Part shown: positions 25,401-34,678 of the stretch, in pieces
Layout of the letters: each line of letters opens with the position of its first letter
How positions within the stretch are numbered: position 1 is the first letter of the stretch
Translations under genes and position numbers: made by a program
Notes under the pieces: model-generated
What the model was told of the DNA's origin: nothing
The model's input: the letters and a program-made list of their open reading frames with translations, nothing else
Databases searched by the model: none
DNA from: Pseudomonas jessenii
GTDB taxonomy: Bacteria; Pseudomonadota; Gammaproteobacteria; Pseudomonadales; Pseudomonadaceae
Reading direction: 5' to 3'
Assembly (NCBI RefSeq): GCF_002236115.1
Contig: NZ_NIWT01000002.1
Location: 62,001 to 126,000 of the forward strand
DNA length: 64,000 bases

Positions 25401-28400
25401 GACGGCGTGACGACCCTGACTGTCGGCGGTATCGCCGTGGTCACCGCTGGCGTGGCCGCCGGCTTCCCGCAATCGATCACCACCCCGCTGGGCAGCACCC
25501 TGACCATCACCGGGTTCAACGCGGCGACCGGCGTGGTCAGCTACAGCTACACGCTGGTCGATAACGAAGCCCACCCAACCGCCGCCGGCGCCAATACATT
25601 GCCCGAGCAGTTCTCCGTGACCGTGGTCGACGACAACGGCACCACTGCCACCGGTTCTCTCGACGTGAACATCGTCGACGACCTGCCCAACGCCGTGGGC
25701 GACAGCAATGGCACCGCCTCGGAAACCCTGCTGACGCTCAACGGCAATGTGCTGAGCAACGACGTGCAAGGCGCCGATCGGGTAACGGTTGGGGAGAGTA
25801 GCGGCCCGATCACCCCCGGTACCTTCACCGGCACCTACGGCACCCTGGTGCTGAATGCCAACGGCACATACACCTACACCCTCAACACCAGCGATGCGGA
25901 TTTCAAAGCCCTGCACGGCGGTGGTGACGGCACCGAAACCTTCACCTACACAATCACCGATTCAGACGGCGACAGCAGCACCGCCAACCTGGTGCTGCAG
26001 ATCCACAACAACGATGACCCGATCACGATTGGCGGGTTGAATACCGGGGGCGGCGAGTTGACCGTCTTCGAGAAAAACCTCAGCGACGGCAGTGCACCGG
26101 ATACCACTGCCCTGACCCAGAACGGCATCTTCACCGTCGCCGCCCTCGACGGTGTAACCACCCTGACCGTCGGCGGCATTGCCGTGGTCACCGCTGGCGT
26201 GGCCGCCGGCTTCCCGCAATCGATCACTACGCCGCTGGGCAGCACCCTGACCATCACCGGGTTCAACGCGGCGACCGGCGTGGTGAGCTACAGCTACACC
26301 CTCAACGATAACGAAGCCCACCCAACCGCCAACGGCGCCAACACCCTGCCTGAGCAGTTCGCCGTGACCGTGGTCGATGACAACGGCACGACCGCCACGG
26401 GCAGCCTCGACGTGAATATCGTCGACGACCTGCCGAAAGGCGTGTACGACAGCAATGCATCAACGGCTTCGGAAACCCAGCTGACCCTCAACGGCAACGT
26501 GCTGACCAACGACGTGCAAGGCGCCGACCGGGTGACGCTCGGCGAAAACGCCGGACCCATCACCCCCGGCACCTTCACCGGCACCTACGGCACCCTGGTG
26601 CTGAATGCCAACGGCACTTACACCTACACCCTCAACACCAGCGATGCCGACTTCAAGGCGTTGCACGGCGGTGGCGACGGCACCGAAACCTTCACCTACA
26701 CAATCACCGATTCGGACGGCGACAGCAGCACCGCCAACCTGGTGCTCAACGTCTACAACAACGACGATCCGGTGACCCTCAACGGCCTCAACGTGTATGG
26801 CGGTGAGCTGACGGTCTACGAAAAAAATCTCGGCGACGGCAGCAACCCCAACGCATCGGCCCTGACCCAGAGCGGGACGTTTACCGTCACCGCCCTCGAT
26901 GGCTTGCAAACCCTGACCGTCGGCGGCATCACTGTCGTCAGCGGTGGTGTGGCCGCAGGCTTCCCGCAAACCGCCGTCACGCCGTTGGGCAGCACCTTGA
27001 CCATTACCGGGTTCAACGCCGCCACTGGCGTGGTGAGTTACAGCTACACCCTCAACGACAATGAAGCGCACCCGACCGCCAACGGCGCCAACAGCCTGAC
27101 CGAGAACTTCAACGTCGTCGCTACCGACAGCGATGGCGACAGTGCAACCGGGCAGATCAACGTCAACATCGTCGATGACTTGCCGAAGGGCGTGGACGAC
27201 AGCAATGCATCAACGGCTTCGGAAACCCTGCTGACCCTCAACGGCAACGTGCTGACCAACGACGTGCAAGGCGCCGACCGCGTGCCGCTAGGCGAAAACG
27301 CCGGCCCGATTACTCCCGGTACCTTCACCGGCACCTACGGCACCCTGGTGCTGAATGCCAACGGCACTTACACCTACACCCTCAACACCAGCGATGCCGA
27401 CTTCAAAGCCCTGCACGGTGGTGGCGACGGCACCGAAACCTTCACCTACACAATCACCGATTCGGACGGCGACAGCCGTACCGCCTACCTGGTGCTCAAC
27501 GTCTCCAACAACGACAATCCGGTGACCCTCGACGGCCTCAACGTGTATGGCGGTGAGCTGACGGTCTACGAAAAAAATCTCGGCGACGGCAGCAACCCCA
27601 ACGCATCGGCCCTGACCCAGAGCGGCACCTTCACCGTCACTGCACTCGACGGTGTAACGACCTTGACTGTCGGCGGCATCGCCGTGGTCACCGCTGGCGT
27701 GGCCGCCGGCTTCCCGCAATCGATCACCACCCCACTGGGCAGCACCCTGACCATTACCGGGTTCAACGCGGCGACCGGCGTGGTGAGTTACAGCTACACC
27801 CTCAACGACAATGAAGCGCACCCGACCGCTAACGGCGCCAACACCCTGCCTGAGCAGTTTGCCGTGACCGTGGTCGATGATAACGGCACGACCGCCACGG
27901 GCAGCCTCGACGTGAATATCGTCGACGACCTGCCGAAGGGCGTGTACGACAGCAATGCATCAACGGCTTCGGAAACCCAGCTGACCCTCAACGGAAACGT
28001 GCTGAGCAACGACGTGCAAGGCGCGGACCGGGTGACGCTCGGTGAAAACAGCGGGCCGATCACCCCCGGCACCTTCACCGGCACCTACGGCACCCTGGTG
28101 CTGAATGCCAACGGCACTTACACCTACACCCTCAACACCAGCGATGCCGACTTCAAGGCGTTGCACGGTGGTGGCGACGGCACCGAAACCTTCACCTACA
28201 CAATCACCGATTCGGACGGCGACAGCCGTACCGCCTACCTGGTGCTCAACGTCTCCAACAACGACAATCCGGTGACCCTCGACGGCCTCAACGTGTATGG
28301 CGGTGAGCTGACGGTCTACGAAAAAAATCTCGGTGACGGCAGCAACCCCAACGCATCGGCCCTGACCCAGAGCGGCACCTTCACCGTCACTGCACTCGAC

Positions 28401-31400
28401 GGTGTAACGACCCTGACTGTCGGCGGCATCGCCGTGGTCACCGCTGGCGTGGCCGCCGGCTTCCCGCAATCGATCACCACCCCGCTGGGCAGCACCCTGA
28501 CCATCACCGGGTTCAACGCGGCGAGCGGCGTGGTCAGTTACAGCTACACCCTCAACGATAACGAAGCCCATCCAACCGCCAACGGTGCCAACACCCTGCC
28601 TGAGCAGTTCGCGGTGACTGTGGTCGACGACAACGGCACGACTGCCACCGGTTCTCTCGACGTGAACATCGTCGACGACCTGCCGAAAGGCGTGTACGAC
28701 AGCAATGCATCAACGGCTTCGGAAACCCTGCTGACCCTCAACGGCAACGTGCTGAGCAACGACGTGCAAGGTGCTGACCGGGTAACGATCGGCGAAAACG
28801 CCGGCCCTATCACCCCCGGCACCTTCACCGGCACCTACGGCACTCTGGTGCTGAATGCCAACGGCACTTACACCTACACCCTGAACACCAGCGATGCCGA
28901 CTTCCAGGCATTGCACGGCGGTGGCGACGGCACCGAAACCTTCACCTACACAATCACCGATTCGGACGGCGACAGCAGCACCGCCAACCTGGTGCTCAAC
29001 GTCTACAACAACGACGATCCGGTGACCCTCGACGGCCTCAACGTGTATGGCGGTGAGCTGACGGTCTACGAAAAAAATCTCAGCGACGGCAGCAACCCCA
29101 ACGCATCGGCCCTGACCCAGAGCGGCACCTTCACCGTCACCGCACTGGACGGCGTGACGACCCTGACCGTGGGCGGCATCACTGTCGTCAGCGGAGGTGT
29201 GGCCGTCGGCTTCCCGCAAACGGCCGTTACGCTACTGGGCAGCACCCTGACCATCACCGATTACAACCCGGCGACCGGGGTAATCAGCTACAGCTACACC
29301 CTCAACGATAACGAAGCCCATCCAACCGCCAACGGCACCAACAGCCTGACCGAGAACTTCAACGTCGTCGCTACCGACAGCAATGGCGACACGGCGACCG
29401 GGCAGATCAACGTCAACATCATCGATGACTTGCCGAACGCCAAACCTGACTCGTCGTCGGTAGTGGAGGGCGGCACCGTCAACATCAGTGTGCTGGGCAA
29501 TGACGCCAGCGGCGCCGATGGTCCGGCGACGGTGGTCGGCGTGCGTGCCGGCGGCAACACCTCGACCTCGGCCATCGGCGGACTGGGTAACCAGATCAAC
29601 GGCACCTATGGCTACCTGACCCTCGATGCCAACGGCAACGCGGTGTATCACAGCAACCAGGATTCCGTCGGCGATCCGGGTGCCACTGACACGTTCACCT
29701 ACACCGTGCGTGATGCCGATGGCGATGAAAGCACCACCACCATCACCATCGACGTCGCCAGCAGCACGATCAAGGCCAACCCCGATAGCGACGTGACGGT
29801 CTACGAAAAAGCCCTCGACCTGAGCAAGGACGGGCTGGACCTGGTCGCCGGTACGGTCACCGGTAGCGACCCGGACAACACTGGCGAAACCGCGTCTGGG
29901 ACCCTGGTCGGTTCGGTCTCGGGTGCCAGCGGCGCGCTCACCTACACCCTGGTCGGCAGCGCGACAGGCACCTACGGAAAGATCCTGATCAACCCCGACG
30001 GCAGCTATACCTACACCCTGACCTCGGCTCCGAAAACCTTGCCGAATGCCAACGACGGGCCGAACAGCCTGAGTGAAAGCTTCACCTACAAAGCGACCGA
30101 TGCGCTGGGCAACAGCAGCACCAGCACCATCGTGGTCAACATTGTCGATGACGTGCCCAAGGCGGTGGCAACGGATCGCTCGGTGGCGGCGGTGGAGATC
30201 GATTCCAACCTGCTGATCGTGCTCGACGTCTCCGGCAGCATGGCCGACCCATCCGGCGTGTCGGGCCTGTCGCGCCTGGCCCTGGCCAAGCAGGCCATCA
30301 GTGCCTTGCTGGATAAATACGATGATCTCGGCGATGTGAAAGTGCAGCTCGTCACCTTCAGCAGCAGCGCTACCGACATGACCTCTGTGTGGGTCGATGT
30401 CGCGACCGCCAAGACACTGCTGGCCGGCCTCACCGCGAACGGCGGGACCAACTACGACGCGGCCGTGGTGACCATGCAGGCCGCGTTCAACACCTCGGGC
30501 AAACTGACCGGTGCGCAAAACGTCGGCTACTTCTTCTCCGACGGCAAGCCCACCACCGGCCAGGAAATCGGCACCGCCGACGAAACCGCGCTGAAAGCCT
30601 TCCTCGATGCCAACAACATCAAGAACTACGCGATCGGCCTGGGCAGTGGCGTGAGCAACGCCAACCTCGATCCGCTGGCCTACGACGGCATCAGCCACAC
30701 CAACACCAATGCGGTGGTGGTCACTGACCTCAACCAACTCAACTCGGTGCTGTCCGGCACCGTGGTCGGCTCACCGGTCACCGGTTCGTTGCTGGGTGAG
30801 GGCGGCACGTTCGGCGCTGATGGCGGTTTCATCAAATCCATCGTGGTCGACGGCACTACCTACACTTACGATCCAAACGCCCTCAGCGGCCAGGGTTCGT
30901 TGACATCAAGCGGCGGCACCAACCACGGCACCTTCAACACCGTGAACAACACGGTGAGCATCGCCACCAACAACGGCGGCACGTTGGTGATCAACCTCGA
31001 CACTGGCGATTACAACTACACCTCGCAGAAAACCACTGCGGTGGTGATCACCGAGAACATCGGTTTCACCGCCAGCGACAACGATGGCGACCTCGCCAGC
31101 TCGACGCTGACCGTGAAAGTGATCCCCAACGCGCCTCCGGTGGCGGTGGACGACCACGTCATCACCAACGTGCTCTCGGGCACCATCGTGGTGCCGGGCG
31201 AACTGTTGCTGGCCAACGACACCGACCCCAATGGCGACCAACTTTCGGCGACACCGACCTCGTTCAACACCGGCTGGGTCGTGAAAGGCGCGGACTTCGC
31301 CGGCACCGGCGCGATCAGCTTCGCCGGCGAAAACAACAACCCCGGCAACCAGAATCTGGCCAACGTGCGCAACGCCTTTGCGGCCAACGCGGCGACCATG

Positions 31401-32627
31401 ACGGCGCTGCTGGTGGTCAGTGGCTATCTTGGCGCAGCGAACAACTCCAATGGCAACAATGAAGACTTCATCACGGTCAAGCTGAATCAAGGTGAGACGC
31501 TCAACCTCAATCACAACCTGGATGCCGGGCACATCACGATGGAGTATTCGCTCAACGGTGGGGCGTTCGTAAGCATCGCCGATGGTGACACCATCACCGC
31601 AGGCGCCGATGGCACTTACCAGATCCACGTGACCAACATCGCCAACTCCAGTGGCGGCAATAAGAATGGGGCAGAAAACTACGAACTGACCATGACCGTC
31701 AACTACGCCGGAGCACACGAAGTCACTACGGACTACCATGGCACCTACACCGCCAACGACAACCACGGCGGCAGCGACTCGGCCAACCTGACCATCAGCT
31801 ATCAGGACGGCCATACCCTCACCGGTACCAGCGGGGATGACGTACTGGTGGCGGGCACGGGCAACAACATCATCAATGCCGGCGACGGCAACGATGTGCT
31901 CACTGCCGGTTCCGGCAACAACGAGCTGCATGGTGGCGCCGGCAATGATCTGCTCTTCAGCGGCCAGGGCAATGACATCCTTGATGGCGGCACGGGTATC
32001 GACACGGCCAGTTACGCCCACGCCACGGCTGGAGTGACGGTCGGCCTCAGCCTGCCGGGTGGGCAAAATACTCTCGGTGCCGGCACTGACACCCTGACCG
32101 GTATCGAAAACCTCATCGGCTCGAACTTCCACGACACCCTGACCGGCGACAACACTAACAACACGATCAATGGCGGTCTTGGCAACGACATCCTCAGCGG
32201 TGGGGGCGGCGATGACTTGCTGATTGGTGGCCTGGGCAATAACACCCTGACCGGGGGGGCGGGGGGCGATACCTTCCAGTGGTTCAAGGGCAACAGTGGC
32301 CATGACGTGATCACTGACTTCACGCCCGGCACCGACAAACTCGACCTGTCGCAACTGCTGCAAGGGGAAAGCGGCACCACGGCTTCGCTGGATGATTACC
32401 TGCACTTCACCGTCACCGGCAGCGGGCCGTCGACAGTGACCAGCATCGACGTCAGCGCCATGGCCGGTGCCGCGCCGAACCAGACCATCGACTTGGCCGG
32501 CGTCGACCTCGCCAGTCAATACGGTGTAACGCCAGGCGCGGGTGGGGTGGTCGCGGGTGGGCATGACACGGGGACCATTATCAACGGCATGCTCAACGAT
32601 CATTCATTGAAGGTGGATACCGTGTGA
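22461..32627 (+). CDS. lapA: Giant RTX adhesin LapA
   Basis: The 3388-residue surface adhesin mediates irreversible attachment. Start ATG 22461 follows GGAGGAAG by 5 nt. Residues 1-85 (MATLIGIVSKVIGQVFAVAS...) are the retention module that plugs LapE; TAAG at 115-118 is the site cut by LapG in P. fluorescens. Residues about 190-2330 are eight full and one diverged repeat of 249-250 residues, each made of two Ig/VCBS-like domains. A von Willebrand A domain follows with MIDAS DVSGSMAD at 2589, then RTX nonapeptides (GGAGNDLL, GGLGNDIL type) from about 3122 to 3275 and a C-terminal secretion signal. No N-terminal Sec signal is present, as expected for type I export. The Pf0-1 LapA is longer (over 5000 residues, shorter repeat unit), so the repeat domain here is of another type. 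A terminator follows. Confidence 0.93.
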   Translation: MATLIGIVSKVIGQVFAVASDGTRRALVEGDRLFAGDRLSTGAEGAVAVHLQNGQELTLGRDSSMQMTPQMLANQIPHIDSPEAVTPSEAQLTDVEQLQKAIAAGDDPTQTAEATAAGPAMTTGVPGGIPGSGHSFVMLEEVGGRVDPVIGFPTAGFNGIPEFPEERLNVNPDIAVADEAPVVPPQVPNNPVTFVGLSEQNGERTVNEANLADGSARNEVSLTRSGTFTINAPDGLTNLSIGAINLISGGVAAGFPQSITSPLGSTLTITGYDPATGVVSYSYTLNRAETHASGEGANSLAEHVTVVASDSNGDSVTGTLDISIIDDVPQAVDDNNGTASETLLSLNGNVLSNDVQGADRVTLGENSGPITPGTFTGTYGTLVLNANGTYTYTLNTSDADFQALHGGGNGTETFAYTLTDADGDTSTANLLLQIHNNDDPITIGGLNAGGGELTVFEKNLSDGSAPDATALTQNGTFTVAALDGVTTLTVGGIAVVTAGVAAGFPQSITTPLGSTLTITGFNAATGVVGYSYTLVDNEAHPTANGANTLPEQFAVTVVDDNGTTATGSLDVNIVDDLPSAVGDINGTASETLLTLNGNVLSNDVQGADRVTVGESSGPITPGTFTGTYGTLVLNANGTYTYTLNTSDADFKALHGGGDGTETFTYTITDSDGDSSTANLVLQIHNNDDPITIGGLNTEGGELTVFEKNLSDGSAPDATALTQNGTFTVAALDGVTTLTVGGIAVVTAGVAAGFPQSITTPLGSTLTITGFNAATGMVSYSYTLVDNEAHPTANGANTLPEQFSVTVVDDNGTTATGSLDVNIVDDLPSAVGDNNGTASETLLTLNGNVLSNDVQGADRVPLGENAGPITPGTFTGTYGTLVLNANGTYTYTLNTSDADFKALHGGGDGTETFTYTITDSDGDSSTANLVLQIHNNDDPITIGGLNTEGGELTVFEKNLSDGSAPDATALTQNGTFTVAALDGVTTLTVGGIAVVTAGVAAGFPQSITTPLGSTLTITGFNAATGVVSYSYTLVDNEAHPTAAGANTLPEQFSVTVVDDNGTTATGSLDVNIVDDLPNAVGDSNGTASETLLTLNGNVLSNDVQGADRVTVGESSGPITPGTFTGTYGTLVLNANGTYTYTLNTSDADFKALHGGGDGTETFTYTITDSDGDSSTANLVLQIHNNDDPITIGGLNTGGGELTVFEKNLSDGSAPDTTALTQNGIFTVAALDGVTTLTVGGIAVVTAGVAAGFPQSITTPLGSTLTITGFNAATGVVSYSYTLNDNEAHPTANGANTLPEQFAVTVVDDNGTTATGSLDVNIVDDLPKGVYDSNASTASETQLTLNGNVLTNDVQGADRVTLGENAGPITPGTFTGTYGTLVLNANGTYTYTLNTSDADFKALHGGGDGTETFTYTITDSDGDSSTANLVLNVYNNDDPVTLNGLNVYGGELTVYEKNLGDGSNPNASALTQSGTFTVTALDGLQTLTVGGITVVSGGVAAGFPQTAVTPLGSTLTITGFNAATGVVSYSYTLNDNEAHPTANGANSLTENFNVVATDSDGDSATGQINVNIVDDLPKGVDDSNASTASETLLTLNGNVLTNDVQGADRVPLGENAGPITPGTFTGTYGTLVLNANGTYTYTLNTSDADFKALHGGGDGTETFTYTITDSDGDSRTAYLVLNVSNNDNPVTLDGLNVYGGELTVYEKNLGDGSNPNASALTQSGTFTVTALDGVTTLTVGGIAVVTAGVAAGFPQSITTPLGSTLTITGFNAATGVVSYSYTLNDNEAHPTANGANTLPEQFAVTVVDDNGTTATGSLDVNIVDDLPKGVYDSNASTASETQLTLNGNVLSNDVQGADRVTLGENSGPITPGTFTGTYGTLVLNANGTYTYTLNTSDADFKALHGGGDGTETFTYTITDSDGDSRTAYLVLNVSNNDNPVTLDGLNVYGGELTVYEKNLGDGSNPNASALTQSGTFTVTALDGVTTLTVGGIAVVTAGVAAGFPQSITTPLGSTLTITGFNAASGVVSYSYTLNDNEAHPTANGANTLPEQFAVTVVDDNGTTATGSLDVNIVDDLPKGVYDSNASTASETLLTLNGNVLSNDVQGADRVTIGENAGPITPGTFTGTYGTLVLNANGTYTYTLNTSDADFQALHGGGDGTETFTYTITDSDGDSSTANLVLNVYNNDDPVTLDGLNVYGGELTVYEKNLSDGSNPNASALTQSGTFTVTALDGVTTLTVGGITVVSGGVAVGFPQTAVTLLGSTLTITDYNPATGVISYSYTLNDNEAHPTANGTNSLTENFNVVATDSNGDTATGQINVNIIDDLPNAKPDSSSVVEGGTVNISVLGNDASGADGPATVVGVRAGGNTSTSAIGGLGNQINGTYGYLTLDANGNAVYHSNQDSVGDPGATDTFTYTVRDADGDESTTTITIDVASSTIKANPDSDVTVYEKALDLSKDGLDLVAGTVTGSDPDNTGETASGTLVGSVSGASGALTYTLVGSATGTYGKILINPDGSYTYTLTSAPKTLPNANDGPNSLSESFTYKATDALGNSSTSTIVVNIVDDVPKAVATDRSVAAVEIDSNLLIVLDVSGSMADPSGVSGLSRLALAKQAISALLDKYDDLGDVKVQLVTFSSSATDMTSVWVDVATAKTLLAGLTANGGTNYDAAVVTMQAAFNTSGKLTGAQNVGYFFSDGKPTTGQEIGTADETALKAFLDANNIKNYAIGLGSGVSNANLDPLAYDGISHTNTNAVVVTDLNQLNSVLSGTVVGSPVTGSLLGEGGTFGADGGFIKSIVVDGTTYTYDPNALSGQGSLTSSGGTNHGTFNTVNNTVSIATNNGGTLVINLDTGDYNYTSQKTTAVVITENIGFTASDNDGDLASSTLTVKVIPNAPPVAVDDHVITNVLSGTIVVPGELLLANDTDPNGDQLSATPTSFNTGWVVKGADFAGTGAISFAGENNNPGNQNLANVRNAFAANAATMTALLVVSGYLGAANNSNGNNEDFITVKLNQGETLNLNHNLDAGHITMEYSLNGGAFVSIADGDTITAGADGTYQIHVTNIANSSGGNKNGAENYELTMTVNYAGAHEVTTDYHGTYTANDNHGGSDSANLTISYQDGHTLTGTSGDDVLVAGTGNNIINAGDGNDVLTAGSGNNELHGGAGNDLLFSGQGNDILDGGTGIDTASYAHATAGVTVGLSLPGGQNTLGAGTDTLTGIENLIGSNFHDTLTGDNTNNTINGGLGNDILSGGGGDDLLIGGLGNNTLTGGAGGDTFQWFKGNSGHDVITDFTPGTDKLDLSQLLQGESGTTASLDDYLHFTVTGSGPSTVTSIDVSAMAGAAPNQTIDLAGVDLASQYGVTPGAGGVVAGGHDTGTIINGMLNDHSLKVDTV
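23032..29440 (+). repeat. Tandem 747/750-bp repeats inside lapA
   Basis: Unit boundaries (codons for DDPITIGGLN or its variant) recur near 23766, 24513, 25260, 26007, 26757, 27507, 28257 and 29007, preceded by one diverged first unit. Spacing is 747 bp in the first half and 750 bp in the second, the extra codon being in the ...SNASTASET... segment. Long stretches are identical between units at nucleotide level, for example 24513-25016 against 25260-25763. The last unit grades into a diverged copy after 29440. Confidence 0.95.
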
Positions 32628-32645
32628 CCTGAAAACCCGCTAAAG

Positions 32646-32681
32646 AACCCGCCATCCCTGTGAAGGGGAGGCGGGTTTTTT
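32646..32681 (+). terminator. Intrinsic terminator of lapA
   Basis: AACCCGCC and GGCGGGTT pair around a 16-nt loop and are followed by TTTTGTT, 19 bp after the lapA stop and before the facing lapD stop. Confidence 0.85.
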
Positions 32682-32709
32682 GTTGCCCGGGACAATGGTC
32701 GATGCCCGG

Positions 32710-34656
32710 TCAGTGGTTAGAAAACCTGGGCGCCCCGATCAATCGACCCATGGCCCCGAATATTCCCAACTCACTGATGACCTCCAGTTCCCCACGCGTC
32801 TCGACCATTTCCGCAATCAGCGGCAAATCTATGCTGTGGGTCGCGCGAAAGATCGCGTCGATGAACAGCCGTTTGTCAGGCTGCTCGTCGATGTTGCGAA
32901 TGTAGGCTCCATCGATTTTCAGGTACGCCAAGCCCAATTGGGTCAGGTTGCCGATCTGGCTGAAGCGCCCGCCAAAGTGTTGCAGGCCGACTCGATAACC
33001 GGTCTTGAGCAATGTGCTGCAAAGGTTCTGCAGCACTTCGGGGGATGGCAACTGGCGCTCGTCGATTTCCAGGGTCAACAGCGGCGCCAGTTCGGGAAGG
33101 GATTCGAGCAGGTCGAGAATTGTTCGCCATTGCACCGGGTCGCGCAGGGTGCTCCCGGACAGGCTCAATGCCAAGGGGCTGCGGTTGACCACCAGCTCGT
33201 CCAGCGTGGCTTCGAGCATCGCCAGGTCGAACCGTCCCGACCAGCCGAGACGCTCGATCCACGGCAGGAAATGCCCTGCGGCAATCGCTTCGCCCTGCGG
33301 GTCGAGCAGGCGTGCGAGTACTTTGTGATGCAGCATCTGGCGGGTGTCGGCGCATTGCACGACGGGCTGAAAGTACAGCTGCACTTTGCCATGGGTCAGG
33401 GCGTCGTCGATCCAGGTGCGCCAGTCGTGCTGGGAGTGATTGGGTGCCGTGTCACGATGGCTCAAATGAACCCAGGGGCGTTCGGGATGCTGGCGGGACT
33501 CTGTCAGCGCCTGATCAAGGCGCAGGAGAACGGTGCTGATCGGCTCACCGGGGCGGTAGGCGACAACGCCCAGATGGGCGACCGGCATGCAATCGCTGGC
33601 GCCGGTCAGGCGCAGGTTCTCCAGGCTGACGCTGACATCGGCGGCCAGGCGCGCGGCACTTTCAGCATCCAGACCCGGTGTCAGCAGGCTGAATTCGCCG
33701 CCACGGTTACGCGCCGCCAGCCAGGTTCGACGCTCCGGCAGTTGAGTCAGGCGCTTGAGCAATTCGCCGACGGCAGTGATCAGCGCATCAGTCCGTTGGC
33801 CACCCAGGCGCTGGTTGAGGCCGTTCAGGTCGTTGATTCGCAACATCAGCAAATGGCCGTCACGGCTCTGTTCGCACACGCGTAAATGGTCTGCCAGTTG
33901 CTCGTCGAGCAGGCGTCGGTTGGCCAGGCCGGTGAGGCTGTCCAGATAGGATTCGGCCCGCAGTTTTTCGCTGCGTGCAGCCTCCTCGACGAACAGCGCC
34001 TTGAGCTTCTCGACCATCTGGTTCATCGCCAGCACGACCCGTTTCAATTCCGGTGTGCGCGGCAGTTTGGGCAGACTGAGAAATTCGCGTTTGCTGATGG
34101 CCTCGGCTTGTCGGACCATGCTGTCGAGTGGGCGAAATTGCCGGCGCAGCATCCATCCTCCAATCACGGCGCTGAACAGCCCGCACAGTAGCAGCCAGAT
34201 CAGGCTACCAAGGGTGCTTTCCCAGAGCTTGGCCAGGGCGAATTGCGGATTGCTCAGCACTTCGACCCGTGCCAGTTGTTCCCAGCCGCGCATGATCAGG
34301 GCATCGCCGCCTTCCGGGCGCAGGTCGACCAGGTTGACGAACCAGTCAGGCACACCGTCGATTTTTGTCGGTGCGGAGCGTTGCACCAGGGTTTGCTGAT
34401 CCTTGAGCCTGATGACGCGGATGCTGCTGAAATAGCCGCTGTCGAAAATCGAACTGACCATCAGTTCCATCATTGCCGGGTCATCGACCTGTGCCGTCAG
34501 CGACAGCCCCAGCGCGGTGGCCGCGTCCTGGGCGTGGGCGCGCAGTTGGCTGAGCGTTTGTTCGCGGGAGCTTTCCAGGCTGGCAAAAAAACTGCCACTG
34601 AACGCCACCAGCAGGAACAGGCAGATTGCCAGGAACAACTGTTTACGCAGTGTCAT
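32710..34656 (-). CDS. lapD: Inner-membrane c-di-GMP receptor LapD
   Basis: The 648-residue protein has a first membrane helix (8-25), a periplasmic output domain (about 26-150) with Trp125 in MRGWEQL, the residue that contacts LapG in the P. fluorescens protein, a second membrane helix (152-170), a HAMP segment (170-222), a degenerate GGDEF domain (RGGEF at 318-322) and a degenerate EAL domain (KVL at 445-447 instead of EAL). The lost catalytic motifs show a receptor, not an enzyme. When c-di-GMP is high LapD holds LapG and LapA stays on the surface. lapG lies 22 bp upstream in the same direction. Confidence 0.93.
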   Translation of the reverse strand: MTLRKQLFLAICLFLLVAFSGSFFASLESSREQTLSQLRAHAQDAATALGLSLTAQVDDPAMMELMVSSIFDSGYFSSIRVIRLKDQQTLVQRSAPTKIDGVPDWFVNLVDLRPEGGDALIMRGWEQLARVEVLSNPQFALAKLWESTLGSLIWLLLCGLFSAVIGGWMLRRQFRPLDSMVRQAEAISKREFLSLPKLPRTPELKRVVLAMNQMVEKLKALFVEEAARSEKLRAESYLDSLTGLANRRLLDEQLADHLRVCEQSRDGHLLMLRINDLNGLNQRLGGQRTDALITAVGELLKRLTQLPERRTWLAARNRGGEFSLLTPGLDAESAARLAADVSVSLENLRLTGASDCMPVAHLGVVAYRPGEPISTVLLRLDQALTESRQHPERPWVHLSHRDTAPNHSQHDWRTWIDDALTHGKVQLYFQPVVQCADTRQMLHHKVLARLLDPQGEAIAAGHFLPWIERLGWSGRFDLAMLEATLDELVVNRSPLALSLSGSTLRDPVQWRTILDLLESLPELAPLLTLEIDERQLPSPEVLQNLCSTLLKTGYRVGLQHFGGRFSQIGNLTQLGLAYLKIDGAYIRNIDEQPDKRLFIDAIFRATHSIDLPLIAEMVETRGELEVISELGIFGAMGRLIGAPRFSNH

Positions 34657-34678
34657 GCTTCGCTCCTTGCCAAGGCGG

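Noticed and set aside
23032..29440. Direct repeats as a CRISPR array or satellite
   Set aside because: Units are 747-750 bp, in frame and code for adhesin domains. There are no short repeats with unique spacers and no cas genes.
29232..30737. Open frame of 501 codons antisense to lapA
   Set aside because: The lapA sense strand encodes repeats, vWA and RTX in one frame; the antisense frame has low-complexity Gly/Val/Ala composition and no start signal. Similar antisense frames recur with the 750-bp repeat.
30906..32603. Open frame of 565 codons antisense to the lapA 3' end
   Set aside because: Same reasons: it mirrors RTX codons and has no ribosome-binding site or family features.
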